The translations under genes and the position numbers were made by a program. Of a stretch of DNA of 64,000 nucleotides, positions 8,854 through 17,760 are shown in pieces. The stretch covers positions 1-64,000 of the forward strand of contig NZ_JAKFGB010000014.1 in assembly GCF_022267515.1 (NCBI RefSeq). Direction: 5' to 3'. Origin of the DNA: Rubinisphaera margarita (GTDB taxonomy: Bacteria > Planctomycetota > Planctomycetia > Planctomycetales > Planctomycetaceae). Numbering within the stretch: the stretch's first letter is position 1; each line of letters starts with the position of its first letter. Under the pieces are notes generated by a model, which saw only the letters and a program-made list of their open reading frames with translations, was not told where the DNA came from and made no database searches.

Positions 8854-9066
8854 GGTTGGATCATATCAGCTGGTGGAATGCGGCGGAATCAACGCTGCAG
8901 CCGGCAAAATCGGAACCGTCGCGAGGAATCTGCGGCGCGATTTCGACGAGGTTGATTGCCTCCGGAGTCCTGATGTTAATGTGGTAGGATATTCAGTAGC
9001 GTCCTGACCGGGATTTCCAAGGGGACGTTCCCAGAAGTTTTCGCTCGTCATGAGTTCAGAACCGCC

Positions 9067-10254
9067 ATGAGTAAACCTGTCCAGCCGGAACGCAAATCGG
9101 TTCCATTGTCGACTCGACTCGCCCGAGGTTTTGGCCCGGGCTGCCTTGCCGGAATTCGGTTTGGCGACTGGTGGAAGCTGTTGGCCGCCAATGACTTTCA
9201 GGTCGACTTTCCGTACTGGGGAAAGGCCTGTCACATTACGATCAGCGCGGGCTGCACGACGCCGCTCGCCTGGCTGGAGAAGTATTTCTACGGTCCGTCG
9301 ATTGAGTCCACCCACGTGGACACGCCGCTCTTCATTATTGGCAGCTGGCGAAGCGGGACCACTCATCTGCACAACCTGATGTGCCAGGATGAACGCTACT
9401 CGGCTCCCGATCTGTTCGAGACGATGTACCCGCATACGTTTCGACTGGCTCGGGTCTGGTGGGAACCGATTCTGTCTGCAATGACGCCGCGAAAGCGGTT
9501 TATGGACAACGTGAAAATGAGTCTTCGCGAACCGGCCGAAGACGAAATGGCCCTCGGGATTCTCTCGCAGAAGTCGAACTCGTTCAGCTGGGTTTTCCCC
9601 AACAACGCCAACCGGTACGATCGCCATCTTTCGTTTGAGCAGGCGACGGAAGCTGATCGAGACCGATTTAAGCAGGCACTGCAGTTCTTCGTGGCCAAAG
9701 TCCAGCGGGCTCATGGGCGTCCGCTGATTCTGAAATCGCCCAACCACACGGCACGGATCAAACTGATTCTCGAACTGTTTCCTGACGCCCGGTTCCTGCA
9801 CATCCGCCGGCATCCTTACGACGTCTTCCGCTCGTTTGCCCACATGGCTCAACAGGTGATTCCGGTCTGGGGGCTGCAGCGCTTCGATATGTCGCGGCTG
9901 CATGAAATGGTGATCGAAACCTACCGCGATCTGTATCAGGCCTACTTCGATCAGAAGGATCTCATTCCGGAGGGACAGTTCCACGAAGTCGCCTATGAGG
10001 ACCTGACTGCTCAGCCGCTGGAAGAGCTGGAGAAGATCTATGGCGAATTGCGACTTGGCAAGTTCGATGAGATGCGGCCCCGTTTCGAGACCTATCTGGC
10101 GGAGACGAAAGACTACCGGAAGAATCGCCACGTCGACATTCCCGCCGAAACACGCCGGCTCGTCCACCGCGAATGGGACTTCTGCTTCGATGCCTGGGGC
10201 TACGAGCGCGACTGGACCGATGTCGAACCGCAGATGACGGAAAGCACGATCTGA
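9067..10254 (+). CDS. Sulfotransferase family protein
   Basis: Protein of 395 aa. The PAPS-binding loop is visible at residues 92-99 (GSWRSGTT), followed by the usual HNLM helix, and a second PAPS-contacting region is seen as RFLHIRRHPYDVFRS. Sulfotransferases of this type move a sulfuryl group from PAPS to a hydroxyl or amine acceptor; the acceptor here is unknown. No signal peptide is seen, so it is probably cytoplasmic. It is transcribed away from the ABC ATPase gene, with a 213-bp intergenic region between them. Multiple sulfotransferases are common in planctomycetes. Confidence 0.85.
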   Translation: MSKPVQPERKSVPLSTRLARGFGPGCLAGIRFGDWWKLLAANDFQVDFPYWGKACHITISAGCTTPLAWLEKYFYGPSIESTHVDTPLFIIGSWRSGTTHLHNLMCQDERYSAPDLFETMYPHTFRLARVWWEPILSAMTPRKRFMDNVKMSLREPAEDEMALGILSQKSNSFSWVFPNNANRYDRHLSFEQATEADRDRFKQALQFFVAKVQRAHGRPLILKSPNHTARIKLILELFPDARFLHIRRHPYDVFRSFAHMAQQVIPVWGLQRFDMSRLHEMVIETYRDLYQAYFDQKDLIPEGQFHEVAYEDLTAQPLEELEKIYGELRLGKFDEMRPRFETYLAETKDYRKNRHVDIPAETRRLVHREWDFCFDAWGYERDWTDVEPQMTESTI

Positions 10255-10300
10255 TTCGGACCGACAGTCCACTGCAATTGTGAACGACACCCGGGGATGG

Positions 10301-10456
10301 CCCAGACGTGCACGTCTGGGTGACGAAGTCACAGGAAGAAGGGATTTAACGTCAAGATCTTCTTGCGGAAACGGTCAGAAAGTCTCCACTCCCTCAAACA
10401 GAGAACGTCGGACACCGACCTCTTGTGGCTCCGCCACTCAGACGCACGCGTCTGAG
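10301..10456. repeat. MITE-like element, copy A, with ~38-bp inverted ends
   Basis: The ends (10301-10341 and 10419-10456) are imperfect inverted repeats of each other. Each carries a palindrome: CCCAGACGTGCACGTCTGGG at 10301-10320 and CTCAGACG-CACG-CGTCTGAG at 10437-10456, next to a TGTGRCTYCGYCAC word. The reverse complement matches 37643-37791 in order and spacing. No coding capacity is seen; 10255-10702 otherwise holds no gene. Confidence 0.65.
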
Positions 10457-10500
10457 CCATCCAGCAAGTTCCCGTACGTCCAATAGCAACCTGAAGGGTG

Positions 10501-10525
10501 GCCCTGATAGCTCGGCTATCAGGGC
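10501..10525. repeat. Perfect 11-bp hairpin
   Basis: GCCCTGATAGC at 10501-10511 pairs with 10515-10525 around a TCG loop. No T tract follows, so it is not a standard terminator. It lies between the MITE-like element and the thioesterase gene. Confidence 0.6.
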
Positions 10526-10702
10526 GGCGAAGCCGTGGGAGAACGCAGCTAAAGCGTGGCTTAATCAGCACGCATAATTCTCCATGGGGCACCTCTTAGA
10601 TTACCCCCCGTCAAATACCGCTTTCCAACGGCTGCGTGGCCCCGAAAGAATCTTTCGGGGCCACCCCATTCGACTCTCCTTCGTGTTGTGGCCGAGCCCC
10701 GC

Positions 10703-11242
10703 TCAGCGTGAGACTGGTTCGCTTTGGCCGAGGTACGGAGATTCCTGCAGCTTGTCGGCGTAGGGCGACGCGATGGGGATTGATTCGAGTGTGTGATCGG
10801 CTCGGCAGAGGCAGCAGGCGGTTTTCATCCGTCCCTGAGCGAGTTTTGTCTCGCCGCGATAGATGGCCATCGACCAGGTGATCGACTTCACGCCGAGCCG
10901 TTCGACATCGACATAAACCTGAATGATGTCTTCGTAGCGAGCCGGGGCCAGGTACTGGCAATGTGTGTTCACTCGCGGCCAGCCGACGATCACGCCGTCA
11001 TCGCGGCGGTGCATGATGCTCAACCCCAGCGAACGGAAGTAGGCGTGCTCGGCTTCTTCCATCAGGCGGTAGTAGTTGGAGAAATGCACGATGCCGGCCA
11101 TATCGGTCTCGGCAAAGGCGATGCGACGTTCGTAGACAAATTGAGATTGTGGGACGGACAACTCGAAACTCTCGCTGTAAGAAGGTGGGGATTCCGGTTT
11201 GCCGCCATTATAGGCCGACAGATGGGGCCGGGGACTGAGCAC
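10703..11242 (-). CDS. Acyl-CoA thioesterase, 4-hydroxybenzoyl-CoA thioesterase-like hotdog fold
   Basis: About 179 aa if started at the GTG at 11242; a TTG at 11161 is also possible. The frame is open further upstream, but that part runs through the terminator of the symporter gene, so a start before about 11255 is unlikely. The YbgC-type signature FAETDMAGIVHFSNYYRLMEEAEHAYF is present, with Asp47 as the likely catalytic residue. The enzyme would hydrolyse an acyl-CoA thioester; its substrate is unknown. It lies downstream of the symporter gene on the same strand but beyond its terminator. Confidence 0.8.
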   Translation of the reverse strand: MLSPRPHLSAYNGGKPESPPSYSESFELSVPQSQFVYERRIAFAETDMAGIVHFSNYYRLMEEAEHAYFRSLGLSIMHRRDDGVIVGWPRVNTHCQYLAPARYEDIIQVYVDVERLGVKSITWSMAIYRGETKLAQGRMKTACCLCRADHTLESIPIASPYADKLQESPYLGQSEPVSR

Positions 11243-11254
11243 TGGCGTGGATCT

Positions 11255-11297
11255 GAAAAAAAGAACCGGCAATCGAATCCAGAGACTCGATTGCCGG
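11255..11297 (-). terminator. Terminator of the symporter operon
   Basis: An 11-bp perfect stem (11266-11276 with 11287-11297) is followed on the minus strand by a T-rich tract (11255-11265). It closes the DUF3311/symporter unit. Confidence 0.85.
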
Positions 11298-11326
11298 CGA
11301 TTTGCAGTCGAACAGTTCACACTCCG

Positions 11327-13399
11327 TTAGTTCTTCTCCGGGAAGAATCGAACGAGCGTTTCCGGTTTCGGTTTCGGCGTTACCAGCGAGACGAGGATCA
11401 GAGCCAGCGTCGAACCAAGCACCATCAGCATGACCGGCTGAGTCTGGATGACGTCGCTTTCGATGTGTTCGCCTCGCTTGGTGAACGACATGAAGTGATC
11501 GCCGCCGAAGTTGACGGTGAAGTTCGAAATCGCAGCGAAGTCCGACATCCAGAACAGATAGATCCACAGCGACGCAGCCGTGATGACGCAGGCATAGGCC
11601 CCGGCTTTGGTCAGCTTCTTCCAGTACAGACTGGCGAACACGAGCGGGAACAGCGAGGAGAACCCACTGAAACACCAGACGCCGAGCGTAAAGACTCGCC
11701 GCTGCTCAAACAGACTGAAGAAGTACGTCACGGCAACGACCAGGATGATAAAGAACCTTGCCAGATAGAGGATCTGACGGTCGCTGAATCGGTTTTTGCC
11801 GCCGTAATGGACGACCACGTCTTCCGTGAACATCGTCCCGACGCAAAGGAACTGACTGTCCAGCGAGGACATGATCGCGGCCAGAATTCCAGCCGTGAGC
11901 AGACCCGACAAAAGCGGTCCGGTCATGCTCTTCACCATCGTGGCGAGCACGGCGTTGGGGGGGAAGTGCGGTGGGAACATCGGTCGGCCATCGACCGTTG
12001 CCGACGTCGCCCAGATTCCAACCAGCACACACGGAACCCAGACCACGGCGATGAACAGCGGGTGAGCCACCACCGGCAGCTTGAAGCTGGCCGCGCTGCG
12101 AGCCGTCAGCCAGTGCTGGAACAGGTGAGGGAACATTCCGACCGACAGCGGCACGAACATATACGTGAGGAACTGCCAGTAACCGATGCTGTGCGGATAC
12201 TGCGGAGCCCATTTCGTCGCGCGATAGACGCCGCGAGCCTTCTTACGCGTCCACTTCAGACCCTTGCTCGGATCGTCTGGATCGAGCAGCTGTTGGGGAT
12301 GCCCGATGTTGGCTTCGAAGATTTTGTAAGCCCGCTCTTCGGCTCCGTCGATCCGGAGGAACTGCTCCATCGTCTCGTGATCGAGCGATTGCTCGTTCCA
12401 CCACTCGGGACGTGGCTCGGGCAATGTCCGGTCGTCCTGAACAAGGTAAGCTTCGTTCTTCTGAGCGGTTGTCAGATCGGCCAGCATCCCGTTCTTCTTG
12501 GCGAAGACGGTCTCGGCTTTCTGCTGCCAGCCCGGCATTCGTGGCTTGAACTCCGCATACGCCTGCTGCGTCTGTTCCTGGCTGAGCGTGAACAGGTTCG
12601 CGGTCTTCGTGGCGTAGTTGTATTCGGCCAGCGATTTCCACTGAGCGAACTCGGTTTCGTACTCTTCGATATCGGAGGGATCAGCCGAGCGAATGAGCTT
12701 GGTGGGATTCTTCTCCATCACCTTTTTCGTCGCTTCCTGAACGCCCCCCAGCTTGGCCGAGATGATCGAGAACGTGACGACGCCCAGGACCATGAAGACC
12801 ATCGTCTGGAACGCATTGGCCCAGGCCGTACCGCGCATCCCGCCGAAGAAGACGTAGATGAGCACGACGATCGAGATGACCAGAGCTCCCAGCCACGGCG
12901 GCAAGCCATAATCGTACTCGGCGAAGGTGTTCGCGAACGCGCCTTCCGTCACGCTGTTGATGACGACTCCGGAGGAGATGACGCCAATCAGCAGATACGG
13001 AATGACCATCCCGACCAGAATCGGAAACAACAGCACGCCGATCTTGTCGCTGTCGAGTCGATCGCGGAAGTACTGAATCTGCGTGGTGTAGCCATACTTG
13101 CGACCCAGTGTCCACAGTTTGACGCCGAGCAGAAAGAAGCAGAGTGAATGGATGATGCCCGAAGACGATGCGAGCATGCCGTAAACGCCAATCCCTTCGG
13201 CGTAGGCTTCGCCGCTGGACCCGACGAGCGCGAAGGCGGTCATCGTGGTGCCGAAGATCGACATCAGCAGCAGAAACGGACCAATCGAGTGACTGGCCAG
13301 CATGTAGTCCTTACTCGTACCCCGGAACAGCGTGCTGGAAAAGATCCCCAGTCCGAGCAGGAGCGAGAGGTAAATCCCGATAACAATCATCTCAACCAT
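11327..13399 (-). CDS. Sodium:solute symporter family protein with large hydrophilic insertion
   Basis: Protein of 690 aa. The N-terminal part is a typical SSS (LeuT-fold) transporter: IGIYLSLLLGLGIF, YMLASHSIGPFLL, FGTTMTAFALVGSSGEAY. These proteins bring in sugars, amino acids, carboxylates or similar solutes with sodium. The usual length is near 500 aa; here a hydrophilic, charged segment of about 190 residues (roughly 217-405) lies between two membrane segments, and transmembrane helices then resume (FLTYMFVPLSVGMF). The ATG at 13399 has a strong AGGAGGTG Shine-Dalgarno sequence and overlaps the end of the DUF3311 gene by 8 bases, so the two are coupled. A terminator follows. The substrate is not predictable. 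Confidence 0.88.
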   Translation of the reverse strand: MVEMIVIGIYLSLLLGLGIFSSTLFRGTSKDYMLASHSIGPFLLLMSIFGTTMTAFALVGSSGEAYAEGIGVYGMLASSSGIIHSLCFFLLGVKLWTLGRKYGYTTQIQYFRDRLDSDKIGVLLFPILVGMVIPYLLIGVISSGVVINSVTEGAFANTFAEYDYGLPPWLGALVISIVVLIYVFFGGMRGTAWANAFQTMVFMVLGVVTFSIISAKLGGVQEATKKVMEKNPTKLIRSADPSDIEEYETEFAQWKSLAEYNYATKTANLFTLSQEQTQQAYAEFKPRMPGWQQKAETVFAKKNGMLADLTTAQKNEAYLVQDDRTLPEPRPEWWNEQSLDHETMEQFLRIDGAEERAYKIFEANIGHPQQLLDPDDPSKGLKWTRKKARGVYRATKWAPQYPHSIGYWQFLTYMFVPLSVGMFPHLFQHWLTARSAASFKLPVVAHPLFIAVVWVPCVLVGIWATSATVDGRPMFPPHFPPNAVLATMVKSMTGPLLSGLLTAGILAAIMSSLDSQFLCVGTMFTEDVVVHYGGKNRFSDRQILYLARFFIILVVAVTYFFSLFEQRRVFTLGVWCFSGFSSLFPLVFASLYWKKLTKAGAYACVITAASLWIYLFWMSDFAAISNFTVNFGGDHFMSFTKRGEHIESDVIQTQPVMLMVLGSTLALILVSLVTPKPKPETLVRFFPEKN

Positions 13400-13631
13400 G
13401 CTGCACCTCCTCGCCGTTGCTCGGGCCCGTCGGGGCGTCTTCGATTAGCTCTTCCGGCCAACAGAAGAGGGTCGCCAGATACCAGGTGAAGGCAGCGGCA
13501 ACCGAGATGCAGGCGTGATAGAACAGACCGATCGGAATGAAGCCCAGAATCAGGGTCTTGTCGTTCCAGAACCAGAAATCCTGGTGAATCACAATCAGCA
13601 GCAGGACCAATCCCCAGACGACATACTTCAT
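13392..13631 (-). CDS. DUF3311-like small membrane protein, symporter partner
   Basis: Protein of 79 aa with two hydrophobic segments (VVWGLVLLLIVI and LGFIPIGLFYHACISVAAAFTWYL). The ATG at 13631 is preceded by a purine-rich AAGAAAG; longer open frame upstream lacks protein character. Small DUF3311 proteins regularly precede sodium:solute symporters and are thought to be accessory subunits. Here the gene overlaps the symporter start by 8 bases, which fits that arrangement exactly. Confidence 0.82.
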   Translation of the reverse strand: MKYVVWGLVLLLIVIHQDFWFWNDKTLILGFIPIGLFYHACISVAAAFTWYLATLFCWPEELIEDAPTGPSNGEEVQHG

Positions 13632-13874
13632 GAGTTTCTTTCTTGGGAGTGCGCGGCAACGAAGGTCGGATGACGCAGGCGTCAGGTGGGACAGCAGGCC
13701 GTTTGCAGGCCCGCCGGATAAGCCATCAAAGTCTATCAATGTCAGATAGGGGATGAAAGCGTTAGCCGTTTCAACGAGTATTTGAGCCAGAGGGCGGCGA
13801 CCGTTTCGGCGACGCGGATGACCCTGAGATTCACACGTGCGTCCCCATCATGACAGCGTGCGCGTACGGCGCAT

Positions 13875-13910
13875 GAAAAAAGCCCCGCCGATTCAAATCG
13901 ACGGAGCCTC
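13875..13910 (-). terminator. Terminator of the Gly/Tyr-rich protein gene
   Basis: A 12-bp stem with some G-T pairs (arms at 13882-13893 and 13897-13908) precedes a run of T on the minus strand (13875-13880). It lies about 45 bp past the stop at 13954. Confidence 0.8.
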
Positions 13911-13920
13911 GTATTTTCCA

Positions 13921-13950
13921 AACGCCTAAGCCCTAAAGCCTAACGCCTGC
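13921..13950 (-). repeat. Heptanucleotide tandem repeat, locus 1
   Basis: Four imperfect 7-bp units, read on the plus strand as AACGCCT AAGCCCT AAAGCCT AACGCCT, lie directly after the stop codon of the Gly/Tyr-rich gene. The same motif borders the four-helix-bundle gene in the nrd operon. Confidence 0.6.
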
Positions 13951-13953
13951 TCA

Positions 13954-14727
13954 TTACCACGGAATGTTCGTGTCGCGGTTGTAGCCGGCGAAGCCCGGGT
14001 GGTACCAGGGGCGACGGTAGCTGTAGTATGGGAAGCGGAAGTGGCCGTAGTCGCTGCTGCGGTAGTAACCGGGGCCGAAGTGATACTGATACGGGTCGCC
14101 GCCCGCTCCGCCTGCGGCTCCTGCTCCCCCGCCGTAGTTGCCGCCGTAGTTGGCGTAACCGGGATAGGAGTTGTAACCGGCACCGCCGGCGTATCCGCCG
14201 CCGTAGGAAGCATCGTAACCACCGCCATAACCATAGTCACCGGCGTAGGTGTTTGTTCCAGCATAGCCGTAGTTGTTGCCAGCGGCGTAGCCGTTATTGC
14301 CGTAAGCTCCGCCCATGTTGCCGCCCATGCCGCGAGGACCGTTACCGGCCAGCGGGCCACGGGGTGGAGCATTGGGGACCGAGTTGAAGAACGGCGATCC
14401 GGCACGCTGATCATATCCGCCCGGCTGCCAGTAGCCGCGATAGTGATTCAACTGGTCGGCTCCGACCATCAGCGGTCGTTCGAACATATGAGGCTGCGGG
14501 AAGTAGTAAGGTTCCTGATCTTCTTCATCGATCGCCTGATCAACGCCTTCGAATTCCCCTTCCTGGAGACGCGAAGGAGCATCCTTGTCAGGATCGACCT
14601 GCGGCGGCAGCCGATTTCCGGCGTCGTCGTAGTTGTTGTCGTCGTCCGTGGTCAGCAGTTGTGCCTGCACCATGCCAGCGGAAACCGACAGGCAGAGAGC
14701 CAGGACCGTGAAAATGCGGATCATCAT
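13954..14727 (-). CDS. Secreted Gly/Tyr/Asn-rich low-complexity protein
   Basis: Protein of 257 aa, not recognised as a known family. Two ATGs stand at 14727 and 14724 behind a GAGGCG. A signal peptide is clear (IFTVLALCLSVSAGMVQAQ), so the mature protein is exported. An acidic stretch follows, then PYYFPQPHMFERPLMVGADQ, and from about residue 120 a repetitive Gly-Tyr-Asn region (GYGGGYDASYGGGYAGG). Such aromatic, Gly-rich proteins can be structural or surface-associated; no function is claimed. Its own terminator follows. Confidence 0.7.
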   Translation of the reverse strand: MMIRIFTVLALCLSVSAGMVQAQLLTTDDDNNYDDAGNRLPPQVDPDKDAPSRLQEGEFEGVDQAIDEEDQEPYYFPQPHMFERPLMVGADQLNHYRGYWQPGGYDQRAGSPFFNSVPNAPPRGPLAGNGPRGMGGNMGGAYGNNGYAAGNNYGYAGTNTYAGDYGYGGGYDASYGGGYAGGAGYNSYPGYANYGGNYGGGAGAAGGAGGDPYQYHFGPGYYRSSDYGHFRFPYYSYRRPWYHPGFAGYNRDTNIPW

Positions 14728-15075
14728 GAATTCGCCTCGGGTTGTTTGTCAGAACAGAAGAGAGTCCGCCGGGCAGACTTTCGGACTTTTTGACAAATCT
14801 ACACCGCAGAACGAGCCGCATCGGAGATTTCCGGCCATAACCGCACAAATCGTTCAATCCCCAGGTCAGGATATCGTCTTTGTTGAGAAATCCTGTCGAA
14901 ATCGTCTTGAGGATGTGATGCAAAATTCCGATTTGGTAAGTGGGGATTGCTGCCTTTTCGCAACAGCGGATTGCGCGCTTCGTGAACGCCACGGGGGGAA
15001 TCAAGGCAACATCTGCCCGGAAGATCGCAGTCGGGGCTGCGACCCAGGAGTCTGTGAGTTAACAGGGACGATCAC

Positions 15076-15816
15076 ATGTTGCTTAGAAAACTTCCTCAAG
15101 CCATGCTGGCGATTCTGCTGCTGACTGGCAGTCTCCAGGCTCAGGAGCTTGAAATCTACGATCAGGAAGGCTTCTCCGGCGGATATGCCGAAGGGGTCTA
15201 CGGTCCAATCGGTTCGGAACGGCTTTATCCGTACGATCAGCAGGATCCCTGGATGCACGGCTACATTCAGTACATGCCGTTCTATGGAGCCTACAAGCAC
15301 TTCCGCCCCTACAACTACAAGCATGTGATGCCGCAGGCTCAGACCGCTTCGGGATGGGGCATGTCGCCGCGGATGCCGTACTCTCAGCAGTACTGGCACC
15401 GGTATCACGCCCGCGCCACGATGAGCAATGGCGCTTCGAATGCTCAGGAAGCTCTGCTTCAGTACCCGCAACCAAATCTGTTCAAGCGACGCGTGGAAAA
15501 GAACCGGGCTCCTCAGAACCCGAATCCACTGAATTACTATCCGGAGTATCCGCCCCGCCCTTACGAGCAGGAACTGGCTCCGCCGCCCGAAGCTTACGAG
15601 CCGCCGCAGCAGCAGAACAACGGCTTCCTGCCGTATCCCTCTCCGCCGCAGCCGCAGATGAATACCGATCCATACACGGGCGTTTCTTACCAGCCTGCTC
15701 CTCAACAGCAGCCCCAGTATCAGCAGTCGTACAACGGCCAGTATCAGTACGGCAACGCACCGCAGTCTGCCCCGCAACAGCACTACGGTCAGCAGCCGAT
15801 GCTGATGGCTCCGTAA
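15076..15816 (+). CDS. Secreted Pro/Gln/Tyr-rich protein
   Basis: Protein of 246 aa with a signal peptide (LPQAMLAILLLTGSLQAQ) and an AGGGA upstream of the ATG. The first 130 mature residues are aromatic-rich (YIQYMPFYGAYKHFRPYNYK); the C-terminal half is a Pro/Gln/Tyr low-complexity tail (QPAPQQQPQYQQSYNGQYQY). It is not assigned to a family. Divergent from the Gly/Tyr-rich gene across a 348-bp region (14728-15075) in which no further gene is seen, it may share a regulatory region with it. A terminator lies 24 bp downstream. Confidence 0.7.
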   Translation: MLLRKLPQAMLAILLLTGSLQAQELEIYDQEGFSGGYAEGVYGPIGSERLYPYDQQDPWMHGYIQYMPFYGAYKHFRPYNYKHVMPQAQTASGWGMSPRMPYSQQYWHRYHARATMSNGASNAQEALLQYPQPNLFKRRVEKNRAPQNPNPLNYYPEYPPRPYEQELAPPPEAYEPPQQQNNGFLPYPSPPQPQMNTDPYTGVSYQPAPQQQPQYQQSYNGQYQYGNAPQSAPQQHYGQQPMLMAP

Positions 15817-15840
15817 GGCGTGGAGGAAATGTTGACTCAC

Positions 15841-15868
15841 GAAACCGGGCTTCAGGTCCGGTTTTTTT
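15841..15868 (+). terminator. Rho-independent terminator
   Basis: AAACCGG pairs with CCGGTTT around a short loop, followed by a T run. It ends the Pro/Gln/Tyr-rich gene. Confidence 0.8.
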
Positions 15869-16041
15869 ACGTCCCGAGCCGGGCGTGCTTCGACCGCCGA
15901 CGCTTTCACGGACCAGCCGGTTTTGATAGGTTAAACGACGTCGTCTGACACACCGTCATCAGCAGGCTCGGCCGATCGCGCTCCGTGTGCTTTTGCCGTT
16001 CCACCGCTCGGGAACTTCTACGAAAGTTGATCGAACCACCC

Positions 16042-16824
16042 ATGGATCTCACAGGCAAGAATATCCTCGTTACTGGTGGGTCCCGTGGTATCGGGCGAGG
16101 GTGTGCCCTCGAACTGGCCAAGGCCGGGGCCAACGTCGCGGTGAACTACCATTCGAGTTCCCAGGCCGCTGCCGAAGTGGTCAAAGAGATTGAATCGCTC
16201 GGAAGCCAGGGACTCGCCCTTCAGGCTGATGTTTCCAACCAGCAGTCGGTCGAACAAATGGTGGCCCAGGTCGCGGAGAAGTGGGGCTCGCTCGACGGCT
16301 ACGTGTCCAACGCCGTCTACAGCGATCGCGAGAAGATGGTCGATGCCGACATGGAAGGTTTCCGCCGCACGATCGATGTCAGCATGTGGGGGGCATTTTA
16401 CGGCGTCCGGGCGGCCGCGCAGCAGATGATTCGGCAAGGGAGTGGAGGCGCGATCACTGTGGTCAGCTCTCCGCATTCGGTCATCCCGTTTCCGGGAGCC
16501 ATGGCTTATAATATGGCCAAAGCGGCGATCGATCAGATGGCACGGACGGCTGCCATCGAACTGGCCGAGCATAAAATTCGCGTGAACATCATGCACCCCG
16601 GCTGGATCGATACGCCAGGCGAACGGAAGTTCTTCTCTGAAGAAGAGCTCGCCGCCGGGGCAGGCAATATTCCCTGGAACAGGCTGGGGACCCCCGAAGA
16701 GATTGGGCGGGCGATCGCCTTCATGCTGAGTCCGGATGCCGATTACATGACAGGCTCGACGATGTTGATGGACGGCGGTATCTCGCTGCCGTGGTGGGCC
16801 GCGATGCGTCAGAAAGTTGAGTAA
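16042..16824 (+). CDS. Short-chain dehydrogenase/reductase (FabG-like)
   Basis: Protein of 260 aa. The cofactor loop TGGSRGIG (11-18) and the catalytic set Ser142/143, Tyr156 and Lys160 (YNMAK) are all present, as is the C-terminal YMTGSTMLMDGG segment typical of classical SDRs. It is an NAD(P)(H)-dependent oxidoreductase in the 3-oxoacyl-ACP reductase/glucose dehydrogenase branch; the substrate is not determinable. The ATG at 16042 is chosen because it opens the Rossmann domain. A small gene begins 2 bp after its stop and is probably co-translated. Confidence 0.9.
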   Translation: MDLTGKNILVTGGSRGIGRGCALELAKAGANVAVNYHSSSQAAAEVVKEIESLGSQGLALQADVSNQQSVEQMVAQVAEKWGSLDGYVSNAVYSDREKMVDADMEGFRRTIDVSMWGAFYGVRAAAQQMIRQGSGGAITVVSSPHSVIPFPGAMAYNMAKAAIDQMARTAAIELAEHKIRVNIMHPGWIDTPGERKFFSEEELAAGAGNIPWNRLGTPEEIGRAIAFMLSPDADYMTGSTMLMDGGISLPWWAAMRQKVE

Positions 16825-16826
16825 GA

Positions 16827-17186
16827 ATGAACAGCAGTTACCCGCCAGGGCAGTCCGCGACGCGGAAGACATGCGCCCAGATTATGGCCGGTCGGAACTG
16901 GAAACGAATGCCGGGCCGGGAGATCCGCTGGCATGCGCCCGACGATCAGGATCAGTCGGTGGTGGAGTTCCTTCCGGAAGCCGGCCCGATCAACGAATTC
17001 TGCAGTGTCGACCAGAATCACCGAATCCAGATTATCAAATGTGCCGACGGTGGCATAATTTCCTATGAAGTGCGTCCCGGCCGCTGGCTGCATACGCTGC
17101 AGCCGATCGCGGCCTTCCGAAACCGGATTTTTGAGATGAATCTCATGCCGGTCGAGGAACTCGGGGCATTCCTTGAAACTGAGTGA
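16827..17186 (+). CDS. Hypothetical protein coupled to the SDR gene
   Basis: Protein of 119 aa, not recognised. It starts 2 bases after the SDR stop codon, which argues that it is a real gene in the same operon. It is soluble, has no signal peptide or membrane segment, and contains a compact C-terminal part (IQIIKCADGGIISYEVRPGRWLHTLQP). Nothing further can be said about its role. Confidence 0.6.
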   Translation: MNSSYPPGQSATRKTCAQIMAGRNWKRMPGREIRWHAPDDQDQSVVEFLPEAGPINEFCSVDQNHRIQIIKCADGGIISYEVRPGRWLHTLQPIAAFRNRIFEMNLMPVEELGAFLETE

Positions 17187-17760
17187 CCTCAAGTGGTCGA
17201 TAGTTAAGAATGGGCGTGGCCGTAAGTTCATTGGTTAACAACGGCTTAAGCCCACAGTCGAATATGAATTTTAGATTGAAATCCACAGATGTGTTGTTGA
17301 CAATACTCTGTAGGACGAATAGCGTGACAGTACTTTGAATCCGGCTGATTGAAGGCCACCGCATCGACAAAATTCTTTCTATTTCTCTTCCTGTCGAGCA
17401 CGGCTGCACCGCCCTTTCAGAGACCGACGTAATCTTCTTTTCCCTTCGTCTTAAGTTCGATTTTTTCAATGTACTAGACTGGTCATGACGCCCGGTTTCC
17501 TGCAGCGATACCCCGATCACATTCCCGTCTTTCTTCGTGATCACGGCAACGCACCGTTCAGGAACCAACTGCGCACTGACCTGCCCCGGGTTCCCCCATG
17601 CCGATTTCGGTTGCAGTCTGCAACTCAGGAGTTCGGATTCATGGGTTTGCTTTGCACATCAGTCGTTCATTCCGACATCCCTCGCGGCCAATCTTTCGAC
17701 TCCGGGCTGGCGGGAACGACTTTGTGAATAATCGAATTTCAAGGTGTTGGAGTTAAACTC
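17187..17760. other. Intergenic region, no convincing gene
   Basis: Open frames here lack protein character. A TTGACA at 17294-17299 is present but no good -10 element is placed correctly downstream. The stretch is relatively AT-rich and probably carries the promoter of the FHA gene. Confidence 0.4.

Noticed and set aside
10793..13147. Long plus-strand open frame of 784 codons
   Set aside because: Antisense to the thioesterase and symporter genes, which have clear signatures, a Shine-Dalgarno sequence and a terminator; the frame runs through the terminator.
17294..17340. Promoter from TTGACA at 17294
   Set aside because: No acceptable -10 sequence at 16-18 bp downstream.
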